NCBI GenBank assembly: GCA_022829145.1
Contig: CM040745.1
Coordinates: forward strand, 25,636,906 to 25,700,905
Reading direction: 5' to 3'
DNA from: Albula goreensis
Taxonomy: Eukaryota > Chordata > Actinopteri > Albuliformes > Albulidae
DNA length: 64,000 nucleotides
A model generated the notes under the pieces. The model had not been told where the DNA came from, ran no database searches, and was given only the letters and a program-made list of their open reading frames with translations. A program made the position numbers and the translations under genes. Numbering within the stretch: position 1 is the stretch's first letter; every line of letters begins with the position of its first letter. Of the stretch, positions 1 to 13,560 are shown piece by piece.

Positions 1-423
1 TTGGTGTAAAGATCACACGAGTTGGCAATTTGCTTTTTGTTAACTCAAGCATGTCGTTATAAAGCCACACCGTTATTCAAGTGAGATCTTTGTGTGTGGA
101 TCTCTTACTGGACTCAACAGGTTGACTTATATGTGGCTGCCATTTGTTTTAATATAGACATCAAGCTATTCCAGCTCCACACATAAATTAACATATGCCT
201 GGATATGCCCTAAGAAGGTCTGCAATAGCCGTTATTTCATAATTACTTGGGAAGAAATGTCAAATTATGGGTTGAGGTATACACACACAAACTGTTCTCT
301 TAAAAGAACAGAAAATATCAGTACCTGAATGACAATAGGGTAATTGTAGCTTTTATGTTTAGCAATTTTTTAAGAGGCAAGTTTGACTTCACAGGGAATT
401 GGTTTCCAAAATAAGCAACTTGC
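1..423 (-). other. PIBF1 intron 10, 5' part
   Basis: AT-rich sequence left of the last visible PIBF1 exon. It begins with the GC donor at 423/422. I found no further PIBF1 exon before position 1 and nothing else of note. Confidence 0.6.
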
Positions 424-3400
424 CTCCAGTTTTCGCTGCTGCTTCTCACATTCTATCTGGCACTGGCTGAGGTTCTTGGCCGTTTCCTCTTGCACCATCT
501 GAGCGCGCTCCACTTCAAAGGATTTCAGTTTCACTTGATTGAGCAACTCAGCCACCCTGCTGTCTGTCCCAAGCTGAAGCTGTCTAAACCTGGAACGACA
601 AGACAGCTAGCAGCCTGCTTTTGCTACAACTGACAGCCTGTAGGGTGTATACACCTATGAAGTCCACCTAAAATTAGCTTAGCTGGCTTCAAAGATGATT
701 TTACACAAAAAGATAGTAGAGAAATTAAAAGCCAAACCCCCTCACATATTGTTAGAGTACCTAACCGAAAAATTAAACTGCATGCATAATTATACATTGC
801 ATGTTGACAGTGACTTGTAAACACCTTTATTTTATAAAACATAAATTAAGACATTGTTAATATACTGTCACTGTTGATCAACTGATGATTGTACAAATTA
901 CTGAAACACTGTTTTCATTGATCTGCTGCTATTTTGTGGAGTTAATTCCAAGACCAAAAAGCACTGAAGTTTACAAAAGCTTATTCAAAAAACACAGGAA
1001 AAGAGCTGCACACTCTTTAATGTTAGAGGTTAGTCATGAGAGAGCTACGACTGGTTTGGTTCCCAATTCATTTTCTATTCAGAGGTCCAGTTCTCTAATT
1101 GATATAACCATTTTAGTGTTTGTATACTGCTACAAATTTTGGGTGGAGGACAAGTGAAGAAGTGATAGAAAATGAAAATATGTACTGTTCAGCTTTGTTA
1201 CCGTTAAGGTTAATTTCTGCTTTACAAAAAGACTAAATAATATCATGCCTCATTTGAATTTTGCCCAGTTGTGGTAGATTTAATCATGATCTATTCTTGC
1301 TTGTTTGATTCCATTTGCTCCATTTTCTTGGAATCACACTCCAACTTACTGGTTTTCCTTTGGAAACATACCAGAAAAGATGTTGCTGTTGTTCTAATTT
1401 TTCTGCTCAGCTAATGTTATATTTTTTTAAATACTTTCTTCTGCAGAAATACTTCAGGCTATAAAAGTACAACAATATCCACAAATTTCAATTCACATTA
1501 CTAAGTATACATGGCTACATGCCTATGACTGGAGGTACTATACTCTAATGGAAAAGGCATGCAGGCTCTGTATTTATGTGTATACCTGCACTCTGATTTG
1601 ACAGAACCCCTACTTTAACAAGACAAATGTTCCTCATACTATGAAGTGTTCCAGTCCTATATTTGTCATATTTCAAAACCCTTTCCTTTCAAGTAATTGC
1701 ACAAATACTTTCAAAGTAGCCTGATAATGAAGGAGTTGTTAAGAGTAATACAAAACTATGCTTTCTCAAGCCAGTCAGTCTGCCAGCATAAGACCTTTAG
1801 CAACATGCGAGCAGAAGCCTGAGGGGAGTCACCTTATCCTTTCAGAACCACCAAAAGGTGGTTTCCGTTTCACATCTGGCATGTCTAAACATCTTTAATA
1901 TGTAAAACTGCATAAAATGGTATTGCCATTAGCCAGGGTGTGGTATGGGGTTGAAGGGACAACCACCTTTCTTCGGCAACATGATGTTGTAGAGAAATCA
2001 CTGCCAAATTTGATCTCCTGTATGTAAGAAAAACTAAAATCTAGCTTTTTATTACAGCCTGGCTCCAAAATAAGTACATCAATATGTAACTATTCACGAC
2101 ATCAAACCATCAACATATTCTTTTGAGTAGTTGGAGGCATTAGAATCAAAATTTAATAACTTGTTCCTCTGTATCAACTGCTGTTTGTTCTCAACAAAAG
2201 CTATGGTTGTAATTCAGCCAACCGTCATGTCAACCCTCACTTGTGTAATGGCTGGGAATGGTGCTCGCCACCATCTCTCAGAATCCGGTAACCAGCCATG
2301 ATCAAATCCTGACCTACACTTGGTTTAGATGTGACAACATCAAACATGCATTTTTTCTTTGTTTTCCCAAAATAGAGCTGAGCGAGCAATTCCTTGCATC
2401 TTTGAACGTCTCAGCTGCAAGCGAGCATCTGTCATTTTTGGCTCACAATCTCACTCTTATGTGAATGCGAACAATCTCTTCCCCCAGCATAAAAACTCTG
2501 AGCATGCTCAACAACTGCACCGAGGATCTGTAAGAATGTCAGGCATGCGCTTACAGCAACATGGCACCACTCTTCTCTGACATGGGCAAATAAGGCAGGC
2601 AGAGCAGAGATGGAGCAATTTAATACTGCTGCTATACTGGATCCTCTTAACTGCTGCCTAACAGACTGTCATTCCATGTTTTAAAAAGGCAATATTTTCT
2701 GTTTTTTTTTTATTTCATCATTTTGACTATGTAATGAAAAGAAAAAAAATTAAATGGCTTATTTAAAACACGTTACACTAAAAGACAAAGAAACAACAAA
2801 GTGATTACATTGAAAAAGTGTTAATGTGTATGATCTAATGTTGGACTTTAAACCAAAATTTTAAACCAGTAATTAAATTACAGTAAATTAAATCCTCATA
2901 TTAAACAATGCATGACACTATACAGATTGAATTAGTGCTATACCATCAATGGTATTTTCATTATAGTCCCTGTAAATTAAAGCATGTTAATATTTATGTT
3001 GTTTATTAAATATCACCTCTCAGCAGTTAGTAAATTTTGAAGCACTCCCCTATTTTAGTGAACAGCAGCCTGCTGTTTCAATCATGATTTGTGGCATTAT
3101 TAAATACGTACATTTGACTGCACAAACCAGAGTTGAGCCTCCCAAACTGCAACCCATGTCAGTGTGCAGTGACCACTACAGCACCCACTCACTGAAAGCC
3201 TCAACCGTCACTACTGTTTTTTTAGCCTTGTATGTTGGTATTCTATTTCAAATACAGAAAACATACAAGACTATGTATATACATATAATGTTTATTATTT
3301 CTAATCTACAATATGAGACTGTCAAAACTAACTAGCTAGCTGACGCTGTCATTCCATTAAATATGTACCATTCTACTAACTCATACTGGTGCCTATATTA

Positions 3401-6400
3401 CACACTCAGTGGAAATTTAAGGATAACCAACCCTAAACACAACACTGGAACATTATAGGGAAGATGACCTGTACACTATGGCATCATGACAAATCAAACA
3501 GACAACATGATTATACACTGACTACATAATTTACTCACATGACCTCTTCTGGTTTCATTTTACATACATACCTACACTACATATGAATATATAAAATTAG
3601 CACACACACAAACACACAATCATCTGCAGTCTCAGATTATGTTCTTATTTTAACTTTGCTTCTTGCAGAGATAAAACAATCAACAGCATAAGAATAAGAA
3701 TACATGGTGACAAAACACACCATTCAGCCCAAATTGGCTCATCATTTAAAGCTACTGACATTCTGCTGACCGGTTAGTTAATGCTTCTGCTAATAAAAAC
3801 ATACCAATTCCTCATTTTTCAAAGACTGTAGTAACACCTCTCCTTTGTTGGCCCTAAAGGTTAGCACAATGAACACCAAGCCAGCACAGGCCCGTTCTGG
3901 TGTGGGCTCAAGTGTGCTTAATTGCACAATACATAACCCTAATTTAGCTCTTTTAATTGACCTTTGCAGTTTGCCATGATTAGTGGTGAAATATGGTGAA
4001 TGCACATAGATATTACATCTTTGTTGAATACCTTACTTTAGGTAGCATTTTACATTCAAGTGGTAACCAATATTATGCTCCCAACTGCCAATGAAAGGGA
4101 CAGAATTAGGAAAACAATGTGCCAACAGCTGTATAATGAAAGCTGTAGACCCACAGACAAAAGCTAAAACCCAGACCTGGTACAAGAAAATCACAACTCA
4201 GATCCACATGGTATGACGACAATTTACACCATAAATAACCAAAAGATGAAACTGAATTGAGCTGCATCAATTGGTTTGCTCAGTCTGCAAACTACCACTA
4301 CTCGAAATGTTCAAAACCTGAGGAAACAGCTGCCGTAACACACTTTCAAAGTGCATGTTAGGCTTAAGGTAGTTGATATCACGCCAATTCCAAAAATCTA
4401 ATACTCAACGTATCACAGATGTTAGCAGTAAAGACAGATTTTTAATGCATCTGTCAACAAACGATTGCTCCCATACTCCTGAGGACCTTCAAGGTGCTTT
4501 TGCTCAAACTTGAGATGAGAACTGGCTTAAAGTAATACATGCAATTCCCTGAGTTCTGACATAATTTAATAATGTTTCATGAAAAATAAAATAACATTTA
4601 CATTGATATGGAATAAAATTAAAATGCCAAGTATTATTTTGAAGCTCCACATATGAAGTGAAAGTGCAACCATACATGTAACCTAAAGGCATCACCATGC
4701 CCTATCCCCAAAAATCAAATCAGCAACATTAGACAAACGCACAATGTAGATAAATGAATGCATGGGCATATAATATGATCCCAACCTTTATTTGTGGTCT
4801 GCCATAGTAATTTATGATTTAGCTAGAGGGAAAATGAAGTACATTCACTGATATTTCAATCAAGTATAGGTCAATAACCCTTCTGTCCCATGCAAAACTG
4901 TCAATGGCATTTAAGATAATGCACAAAGCATGTTCAGGCTTTTTTACTATTGTACATTGAGACATAGCTCACCTTCATCAGAACACAATACTCTGGTAAG
5001 AAATGGCATGACTTATGAAGGGATGTAACCAAATGTCACTGGCATTAAGTCAGACCTTAATTACACAGCTATTAAAAGTCATATTTCAAGTTTCTTAGCA
5101 CAGTGTTTAAACTTACCCTGGGAAACAGACAAACTTGCGTGTCAAGCTTTCCTTAACACGAGACAGACACTTGAAGTAATTACAGGTATTGCTATTAACT
5201 GCTCAAATGGGTACACTTACTCTGGTCGAAAATGCAACTTCAAAATGATTATCCTTCAGAGGATCAGCAGCATATGGTTAGTTCTGATATTAAAATAACT
5301 AAATTTTAAAAAACTTTTTTTTTTTGTACATTTTGTGCACATAACAATGCCCATTGTGATAAAAATGTTACATTAGACATCAGTGATAGTGACAAAGAGA
5401 TCAGGGTACTAGACCTAAGCAGCTCTTCACTGTGCATTTTGATTTAAAAAAAAAGAATGAATACACATTTTAGCAACAATTCAGCATATAATCTCATATA
5501 ATTTGATCTATGACTGATTGAATGGGAAATTACATTACAGTCATTTAGCTGATGCTTTTTATCCAAAGTGACTTACAGTTGATTAGGCTAATCAAGGGCC
5601 AGTCCCCCCTGAGAGCAACGTGGGGTTAAGGGCCTTGCTCAAGGGCCCAACAGCAATGGTGTTCTTGCTGTGGCTGGACTGGGGCTTGAACTGCCAACCT
5701 GGGTCTCAGTCATGTACCTTAGCCACTAGACTATAGGCTGCCCCATCAAATCAAACAGCACATTATTTCATTATTATGACACCATATAATTACTCTTTCA
5801 CACCCACAGAAACAGTGAAATTGCACCTTATGTTGTAGATAGTGCCAATATGGAAATCCTGTTCAGCTGGTACTTCAGAGTTATGTGAATGTAAAAAAGT
5901 CAGTGAGCATGATAAACTGTCTTGGTATCCAGTACTATCAGTGCAAATCTAAAATACAATTCCATAAATCTACTACTTGTCATATCACAAATGGTAACAA
6001 CAGTAAAGTTAGTTCAATTTTTGACTCATCTGTATACAGAACACTGTTCTAAAACAAATTCAAGATGAACACTTCTACTCTTCTTTGTGAGACATGGTTT
6101 CCACTTTCCTACTCTGCAAAGAATCCTATTTTTGTGTGGTGTCTTTCTGGTGATGGAGTCATGAAACACTGACCTTAACTGAAGCAAGACAGGCCAGCAA
6201 GATCCCTGGATGTTGATCTCAGGTTCTCCCAGACTTACTGGACAATTTCCTGCCCTACACTTTGAGAGACTTTGGAAGGATAACCACTCCAGGAAGAACA
6301 AACTACAGTACCAAACTTTATTTATCTGGGCATTAGGGCTCTGGCAGTAGTTTTGTGGAGCTCCATAACCATAGAAATCGCTTTGTAAACCTTTTCGAGA

Positions 6401-9400
6401 CTGATCTTGTCTAGAAATGACATTCTTCTAGAACCTATGCACTGATGAATTCCCTCTGATGGTACAAGCACAAGTCAGATTTACACTGGGCAGAGCGGGT
6501 TCAAATCAGGACTGGTTCTTCTGCAAAATATGAATACATTTGAACCTAGTTATCCCTGTCATTGGGGGGAGTTAACTCAGGTAGAGGTGGCATTTCCTGC
6601 TACACCACCTGGTACCCCATCAAATGAAAGAAGCACCAAATGCTGTCCTCAGACTCCTCCCATATACTATTACCACAAACAAAAAAGATCTGACAAATTC
6701 AATGAGGATAATAAGCAAAAATACAGAGCCACAGCAGGTAAAGTTCATACTTTGACCACTGTTGCAACCCTCAAAGTCAGGTGGGCTACAGATTTGCCCT
6801 TTTGAATCAAAGGACCACACTTTAATAATCAAATCAATGTGGGTACTTAACATTACACTGTCAATTAGGCCATTATTACACAAAATGTAAATCATAATTA
6901 TATTAATTTCCCTGTTCACAGGAAAAGATATAAGGGTGGTTACATAAGTATGTGCACCTTATGCACATTTGTATTAGGAATGTCAATGGTGACATAAATT
7001 TGAGTTTGAATATAACTTTGCATCACTTTGAGCAACTTTGAAGAATGATTGCTACATTTACTAACTTCAAACCTAAATCTAATAGCCATATTATGTGCAT
7101 ATTTATAAACTGAGGCCTTGACACACAGACAGCAATCATTTCACACTTGAAAAGCAGTAAATGCCAAAGCAATATCACCACTGAAAGATTACCACCTTGA
7201 GGCCAATATATGTATCTGCAGGTCCTCTTTCTTAATACATGCAAATATACAGAAATCAGAAATCTTACCTGTACGTCCTCTACAACATGCATTGCAAACT
7301 CGGTTTTAACAGTTCTTTTTAAGTTTAGCCTGCTCCCCCTCAAGTATCTAGTGACTCAAATATAACTTCAGAGCACACAATACTGCACTCACCTTCAAAA
7401 CACATTTCTGCTGTTTCTTCTGAAACCTAAATGTATACCAATTCATAAATATGTACAAAATAAGGAACTCAGACTTACTGTTCTAAGAGCTGGTCATATT
7501 TTGCAATTGCTTGTTTTTCAGCTGTGACAGCTCGGTCTTTTTCCACAAATGCGTTATCTTTCGCTTCGCGGAGGTTTCTAGAGATAATTACACAGGGGAA
7601 ATAATACAGAAAACATAGCAGGTACAGTACAGAAAATATCTCTAAAATTATAGTAACTGTCCTATTCCTAATAACTTTTCTGTGTTGAGTGGATAACCAT
7701 TATTTCAGTGTCTAAGAGCACAGACTTTCACTGAGTAGAGTGTGGGCTTTCAGCAAACTCCATCTTTTGAAAAATATTGACCTATCATGCATACTGCTTA
7801 TACAGTAAGTCATACAAAATGAAATGGCTTAACCTTTTTCTGTGAATTTGTGTCCATGGTCAAACTTTAAAATCATCATGACTCTTTTGCAAATTCATTT
7901 TATTATAAATTTGTATTCATATTCAAAATTTTCCAAATATCAATACCTGTTTTCACGTTCATACATCTCTTTCGATGTTCTTTGAAGATTATCAATCTCG
8001 TGATTAGTTTTCAGTCGTATTTGTTCCAGTTCATCACGGAGCTTGTTTTCATATTCTGTTTTGTAATGGTCTCTGTTGAAAAGGAGGTTTATTAGCTTTG
8101 TACTACATGTGTATAGGCGAATATAAAACAACACTATCACAATGAACACTGATTAATCATTTAAAATGTTAATTTGACAAAGGCCTCAAATTCCAGTGTG
8201 GGAAAGGGAACCCTGCTCTACAGTAGTGTGGTGACACCCTGTGGCATGAGTTCATGAGACCCTCTCTGGGAAGGATTTAACACAGCCTTCAGTACCTGGA
8301 TGCCACGTATTTCTCATAGGCCTCCTCCCGGGCCTTTTTAGTGTCCTCCAGCTGGACCTGCAGTCTCTCCAGCCGGTCCTCCTCGTGGGCACAGCGGACA
8401 CTCATCTCCATGTTCTGACGGTTCAGATACTCCTTGTCTTTCTGTAGCAGAGTGACTGACTGCTGCAGAGTGGCCACCTGATGGCAGAGTGGAGATGAGA
8501 ATGGAAGCACAAAATGAGCTTCCCATAGCTGATGGTTTTCCAGTCATTGAACCTGACTAACACATTTTGCATTTTGTTAGTCACGCATTTTAAAGATTTT
8601 ATAAAACTCATATCATTAAACATTTCACAGCTTGATAGCTTCTTACATCTACTGTCTTAATGTGTCTTAAGTTATTCTAACCCTTTGACACATGACCGAG
8701 TGTGTCTGACATATCCATAGCAGAACATTCTGAATGATTATGTTATGTAATAATGCAAGGTAATAAACAGGCTTGTTCTACTCGTGCTCCACTAATGCTC
8801 AACAGACAGAAAATGATAATCAACAGTAAGGATAAATGCATTTTTAATCATGAAGCAAACTGTGCTACAGAATACAACAGTAAACAGTGTTTGAATTAAA
8901 CAAGCAATAGTATGTCTATAACAAGTGAATAACAAAGCAAATCACATAAAAGCCATCATCTACCAGGAGTGTGTTTTTATATGACACTAGCAGACAAAGT
9001 AGTGCTGGTAACCATAGTTACAGTCATTGCATATGTTTGCTTGATAATTTCTTAATTGCAGTGACTATGACCAAAAATTGCTATGTATTAACTGAGCTAT
9101 ATTTCTTGTTAAATAGACCTAACATGCAATGTTTCATTTAAGACTCAAAGCATAGGCTCTCCGGCAATATCTTCTAGGATTTTCCAAAGCAATACGCAAA
9201 ACCTTCAATAGCCGATAGTTCTGTTCCTAACATTACATAAATAACCTGGACCTAGAATGTAAACTGTCTAGTACATAAAGCCTATACAATAAGACAATAA
9301 GGGTAAGTTTATTGTCTATTCTTTATTCTGTTAGACATATAAAAGTAGCGTTACTGGCCTTATAAATATGTATTGTTTAATTATGAAAAATGATGTTCAA

Positions 9401-12400
9401 ATTGTTAAATGTTTACATTCAGTTTAGTTCAAACATTTACCAAATTGAACTAAATTCCCATCCATAACTTAAAGTCATAAAAATTCCTAACCCTAATAAA
9501 AAGTGTGTTTTATTGGTGTTTCCACTCATGCAGATTTTTACCTCCTTGCTGAGGTCATTCCTCTCTTTAGTTTGAGCATTGTGTGCCACTTCAAGTGCTT
9601 CCAACTTCTTCCTCAAATCATTGACTTCCATCTCGAAAGCATCTCTTTCTCTGAAAAGGGAGGAGGTTCATTACAACTGCCACTGTAAACAATTTCCACA
9701 AAGGAAGATAAGTGCAACGAATAAGAAAAACAAAACACCTTGCTACAAAACATCTATTTAAAATAACTGGCCACATGAAAGTCTTTCTTGCAAAATCAGC
9801 CCACAGAAAAGCCTGTTCTCACATAAGTATTGGTTCTCCTGTATTGGCAGACTAATTTAGACTTCTAACCTCCTCGGTCAGAAAACAGTCTTATCATGCC
9901 TTGCTTAATGCTGATCTCTCTTACCGTTTTACTTTTCCATAGTTTTCTCGTTTGTAGTCTCCCTCCTGAATGAGCTGCTTTGTGTCTGCCAACTCCAAAG
10001 TAAGACGCTGACTGCGAATTTCCAGTTCAGAACGTATTCTTCTCTCCTCTTCATAGCTCTTGCAAAGGAAACAAATTAATATTGTACTGGTCACTACTTT
10101 CATAAATAACACACTGATCTATGATAAAATGCTCTTCCTGAGACAAATATGCAAATACTCCACAATGAAACGGCAGGCTTTTTTGGTACTTCTAAGCAAG
10201 CTGTAACCTAGCCATCCTGTTTGAGCGGCTATCTTGTGGTTTTTCAGCATTTAGCCTCTGTAGCTTTTTGAGATGTGTTCTGTGGACGGTAGTCTCTGAC
10301 ACATCAATGAAGGCCCCCAGTGGAGTCATTCTGATCTGTAGGACAGGTATTTGGTGGCTGTGCTCCAATAAGGAGAGAATTCTTTAGTAATAAAATAAAG
10401 CATGTAATGTCAGAGAACAGCTCTATCAATGCATACTCAATGGAAGATCTAGCTTTGTTACGCCTTGATGTGGTGCATTCAAGTTTACAATTATTTTTAA
10501 AAAATGCAAACCCAATATCTATGCGCAGACATATCTGGTGTAATTTATAACAACGCAATTGTTTTTTAGGCAGATATGAAACCTGCAAACATCAAACTTT
10601 CATTGATTTGGACTTCATCCAAATCTTAGAATCATCAGTGAACTTGCACAAAGGGCTCAGAGTGGACTCTTATTTCAGATGATTTAGGATTAATGATTAA
10701 TTCCAAACATGGATATTACAGCACACTTCCCATAAAAAAGGTAAACAAAATATTTCGTTTAAGAACATTACAATAATAGCCGGGTCTTAATTTCACTTTA
10801 ACTCTCAGATAGGTTGTGGCATAGGCACTATGAATGACTCCGTAGTGGACAAATGGATGTTATAAACTCTTATATCTGAGTTCTATTGTATAGGGAAATG
10901 ACAGCCAAGGGGAAAATTAGTGATCTTAATAATACCATATAAATGATCTTAATGAGACCATGCCCAGAGAGCTGTAGGAAGATCCACTCCACTGTACGAC
11001 TGGATGCATTGGAAATGAGTAGTCCAAAGACACACCATGTGATCTCAACCCCCCTTTTTAAATGGTCACAACAACAAACAAAAGCCACACAAAATGAAAT
11101 ATTAGAATGAGCTTATTGAAGTTATGCTATTCAAGGGTTCTGTTAAAGAGGTAAATGTGTACTTATAAGTCTGATTTCATAAAGTGAAATCACAGAACCA
11201 TCCTTTTATAGTAGTATTGTGTTAATACATACAATATGTGGACAAAATAATACAAACACCTAACAATATAGCTTTCATTTTTCTGTGGCAATATATCAGC
11301 TTTTGAATAGAGCACTGTTGTCCATACCTCCATCAGTGACCTTAGCTGGCTCCTGTGACTGTCTAGGTCTTCTGACAGGCTGTTCTTTTTCACCTGAAGT
11401 TCATTCACTTGAGCTCTTAAGGGATTAACCACCTCATAGAAGCGTACCTTGAGTCCACAGCAAAAACAAAACAAAAACATATTCAGCAACTTCTCCCAGG
11501 ATGCAATTTTGACATATCTTTAATAGACCTTTGAACCTACAGTATAACCACATACAATAAATCAGGCAGTAATGAGTCAAAATTTTGCTGTCCTTACTCA
11601 CTGAACAATGTGAACAGAGCTTTATGGAAATACTCACAGATACATATTCTGGGATGGAGAGCTTTTCCTCAGGGAGGTCCTTTAGTTCAGAGTACTTCTC
11701 CTCTGTTAGTTCCAGATCCCTAAGACTACGTCTGATGTCTCCTGCTTTCTCACACAGCTGCCGATTGGTTTCTTCCAGCTGTTTCTGCCGCAACAAAATT
11801 GTGTCCATTTCCTGTTTCCTGAATATCTGCTGCTTCCTATTTGAAAGATTACAAGAATTTAATAACGCTTCACTTAACAGCAATGTTTTTGGAACCATAT
11901 TATCAAGACTCAGTGCAATATTTACTGATCAATCCTCAGTTCTACGGCATCTTCCAAATCTACGAAACAAATTGCCTGCCATGTCTTTTTATCTTCCCAA
12001 TAAATGCACAGTCGAAAACTGGGAAGAAAAAAAAAAACAACACCACTGGTGCCAGCCGCTGATTAGGTGCTACTGGTCATCATAGTTCTATGCAACTTTG
12101 TAGGTCTCCAGTAAGGGAAATACTGGTGACATAAAAGGAAACAGAAAATTATCATTCTAAGGCTGATGTGGAACTATTCCTTCCAATGTTCAAGAACTTA
12201 ACCATGATTGTTCATCGCCAATTGTGCATTACTCATGATTTACGGCAGATTAAAGGAGAGGTCCAGGTTTTTCTCTGCTTTTGCACTTAGCCATCAATCG
12301 GTGGCTGTACACTGATGTCACAACTGCACACTTACCTACTCTCATCCTGCTGCAGTTTCAGTTGGCTGTCAAGACGCAATGCTAACAGCTGTTTCTGATG

Positions 12401-13106
12401 AAGGGCATCATTAAGCCTTTCCTCCAACTCCTCAATCTAAATTAATCAAACACATTTAGTGAATATCAACAGTTTGTTAGTGACATTGACTTAAACAGAA
12501 TGCCTCGTCCTTGGAGCATGTGGCAATGCAAAAGGTCTGCCTTGGTATAAAAGATAACATTGCTTGAACTTGTCATTCATGGAAGCCTTTCAGAAGATGT
12601 ATTATTGTTTATTTTATGTTATCAGAATCTCATGAAATTTTATGAACTGCAGAATAATTTAGTTTTGCTAATAACTTATCATCTTACAATACATTCAAAT
12701 TATCAATTGACTAGTATTATAATATTATTATGTCATGGTCGACATTTTTGGATCTGTATGTTGGTCCAGTTATCTCAAAACTTAGATAATCATTGCAATG
12801 TATATGGAATACTAACATTTAGACATTTCCTTTGTGGCGACAAATGATTCTCACCTTGGTCAGATGGTCCACCTTGAGGTTGTCAATTAGGAGATTTTTC
12901 TGTGACAGCTCTATTTTGAGCAGTTGGAGGTTGTGGAGCAATTCCTTTCTCTCTATCAACTGTCTTGTGATTTTCTGCGCTCCATCTCTCTCGTCTGAGG
13001 ACGAGATGTCTTCTGTGGGAACTGTCGTTTCTAAACTGAAGTCTTCGGACTCCAAGGAACTGGAAATATTCACTTTGGCGTCTTTATCGTGTTTCTTTGG
13101 GGGCAT
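424..13106 (-). CDS. pibf1: PIBF1 (CEP90), partial: coding exons 1-10, 3' end outside the window
   Basis: Centriolar-satellite coiled-coil protein. In vertebrates PIBF1/CEP90 acts at centriole distal appendages, in ciliogenesis and in spindle pole integrity. Coding exons, 5' to 3' on the minus strand: 12855-13106, 12336-12436, 11638-11836, 11328-11447, 9925-10058, 9542-9650, 8296-8477, 7947-8072, 7479-7577, 424-589. Phase is continuous through all of them and gives 496 codons; the human protein has about 757. The start at 13106 opens [20 protein letters not shown], and the VNISSSLES part matches the human N terminus. Other matching stretches are [31 protein letters not shown] and [12 protein letters not shown]. 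Composition is Glu/Lys/Leu-rich heptads throughout, predicting almost continuous coiled coil. The last exon seen ends KLE and is followed by a GC donor. The rest lies left of position 1. It is divergent from DIS3. Confidence 0.96.
4250..4560 (-). pseudogene. Tc1/mariner transposase fragment A
   Basis: Read on the minus strand, broken frames give pieces resembling the middle of Tc1-type transposases: [18 protein letters not shown], where active family members have a segment like EHL-KPQ-FW-N-L-TDE, then NYLKPNMHF and ISSSGSL further on. Frames are disrupted by indels, so this is a dead DNA-transposon remnant. Its minus-strand region at about 4385-4470 is alignable by eye to fragment B at about 5945-6045. 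Confidence 0.55.
5529..5744 (-). repeat. tRNA-derived SINE with TGTAA-type tail
   Basis: On the minus strand the head begins GGGGCAGCCTATAGTCTAGT, with an A-box-like TAGTCTAGTGG and a B-box-like AGTTCAAGCCC. The body carries TTGGGCCCTTGAGCAAGGCC and the 3' end carries TTTGGATAAAAAGCATCAGC followed by TGTAATGTAAT. This arrangement is typical of abundant teleost SINEs mobilised by L2-clade LINEs. I do not assign a Repbase family name. Confidence 0.8.
5990..6430 (-). pseudogene. Tc1/mariner transposase fragment B
   Basis: Read on the minus strand from about 6430: an N-terminal helix-turn-helix-like piece ([20 protein letters not shown]), a middle piece ([20 protein letters not shown]), then [11 protein letters not shown], which matches the conserved catalytic TDE/SDE motif region of Tc1 transposases. 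Stops and frame breaks separate the pieces, so it is inactive. It lies in PIBF1's largest intron, in the same orientation as fragment A. Confidence 0.65.
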
Positions 13107-13560
13107 TTTAGGCAGTTTTCACACCTGCATACACATGGGGGGAAATCAAAACAATCACAAAAGATGCCGCCCGTTATCTTCATAAAATTTAATCAACTTA
13201 ATATCTATCGTTATCTTAGCTGGCAGTAATATGCCAATGGTAGTGCCTGTGTCCCGTCACCGGTCAGTTTACTTTACTTAGCCAGCTCATATTAGTTATT
13301 AAGATATTGCTAGCAAACCCGACTGTGGCTAACTACCGTAAGTTAACATACTAACATACTGAGCTAAAAATATGTGCACATGAAGAATGCAAAGGGCTTA
13401 CCCAAACGCTGTGCTTAAATCCTAAGATTAACGTTAAGGATTAATTCAGAATTTAGTCAAGGCCAAAGTGAACAACTCCTGAAACTTTCAAAATCTGTAA
13501 CTAGCCAGCTGGCTGATCTCCTGTTAGATGAATGAGTTAATCTTATCAATTAGCCTGTAG
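13107..13560 (-). other. pibf1: PIBF1 5' UTR with a probable non-coding first exon
   Basis: On the minus strand an acceptor (TGTATGCAG) lies at 13125, 18 bases before the ATG, after a pyrimidine-rich tract. A matching donor (GTTTGG then GTAAGCC) is at 13402/13401. This implies a 5' UTR intron at 13125-13401 and a non-coding first exon ending at 13402. Its upstream end is not visible and is set arbitrarily at about 13560. Confidence 0.55.

Larger units (their letters stand above)
590..7478 (-). other. PIBF1 intron 9 (largest intron), contents
   Basis: A 6.9 kb intron between coding exons 9 and 10. It holds two decayed Tc1 transposase pieces (about 4250-4560 and 5990-6430) and a tRNA-derived SINE (5529-5744). 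A GC-richer block at about 2215-2600 has no readable frame homology. The rest is AT-rich and featureless by eye. Apart from coding exon 1, the other PIBF1 exons are separated by introns of 190-1269 bp (7578-7946, 8073-8295, 8478-9541, 9651-9924, 10059-11327, 11448-11637, 11837-12335, 12437-12854), in which I see nothing distinctive. Confidence 0.7.

Noticed and set aside
11585..12085. Plus-strand frame of 166 codons
   Set aside because: It is antisense to PIBF1 coding exon 3 and runs into intron sequence, with no domain of its own.
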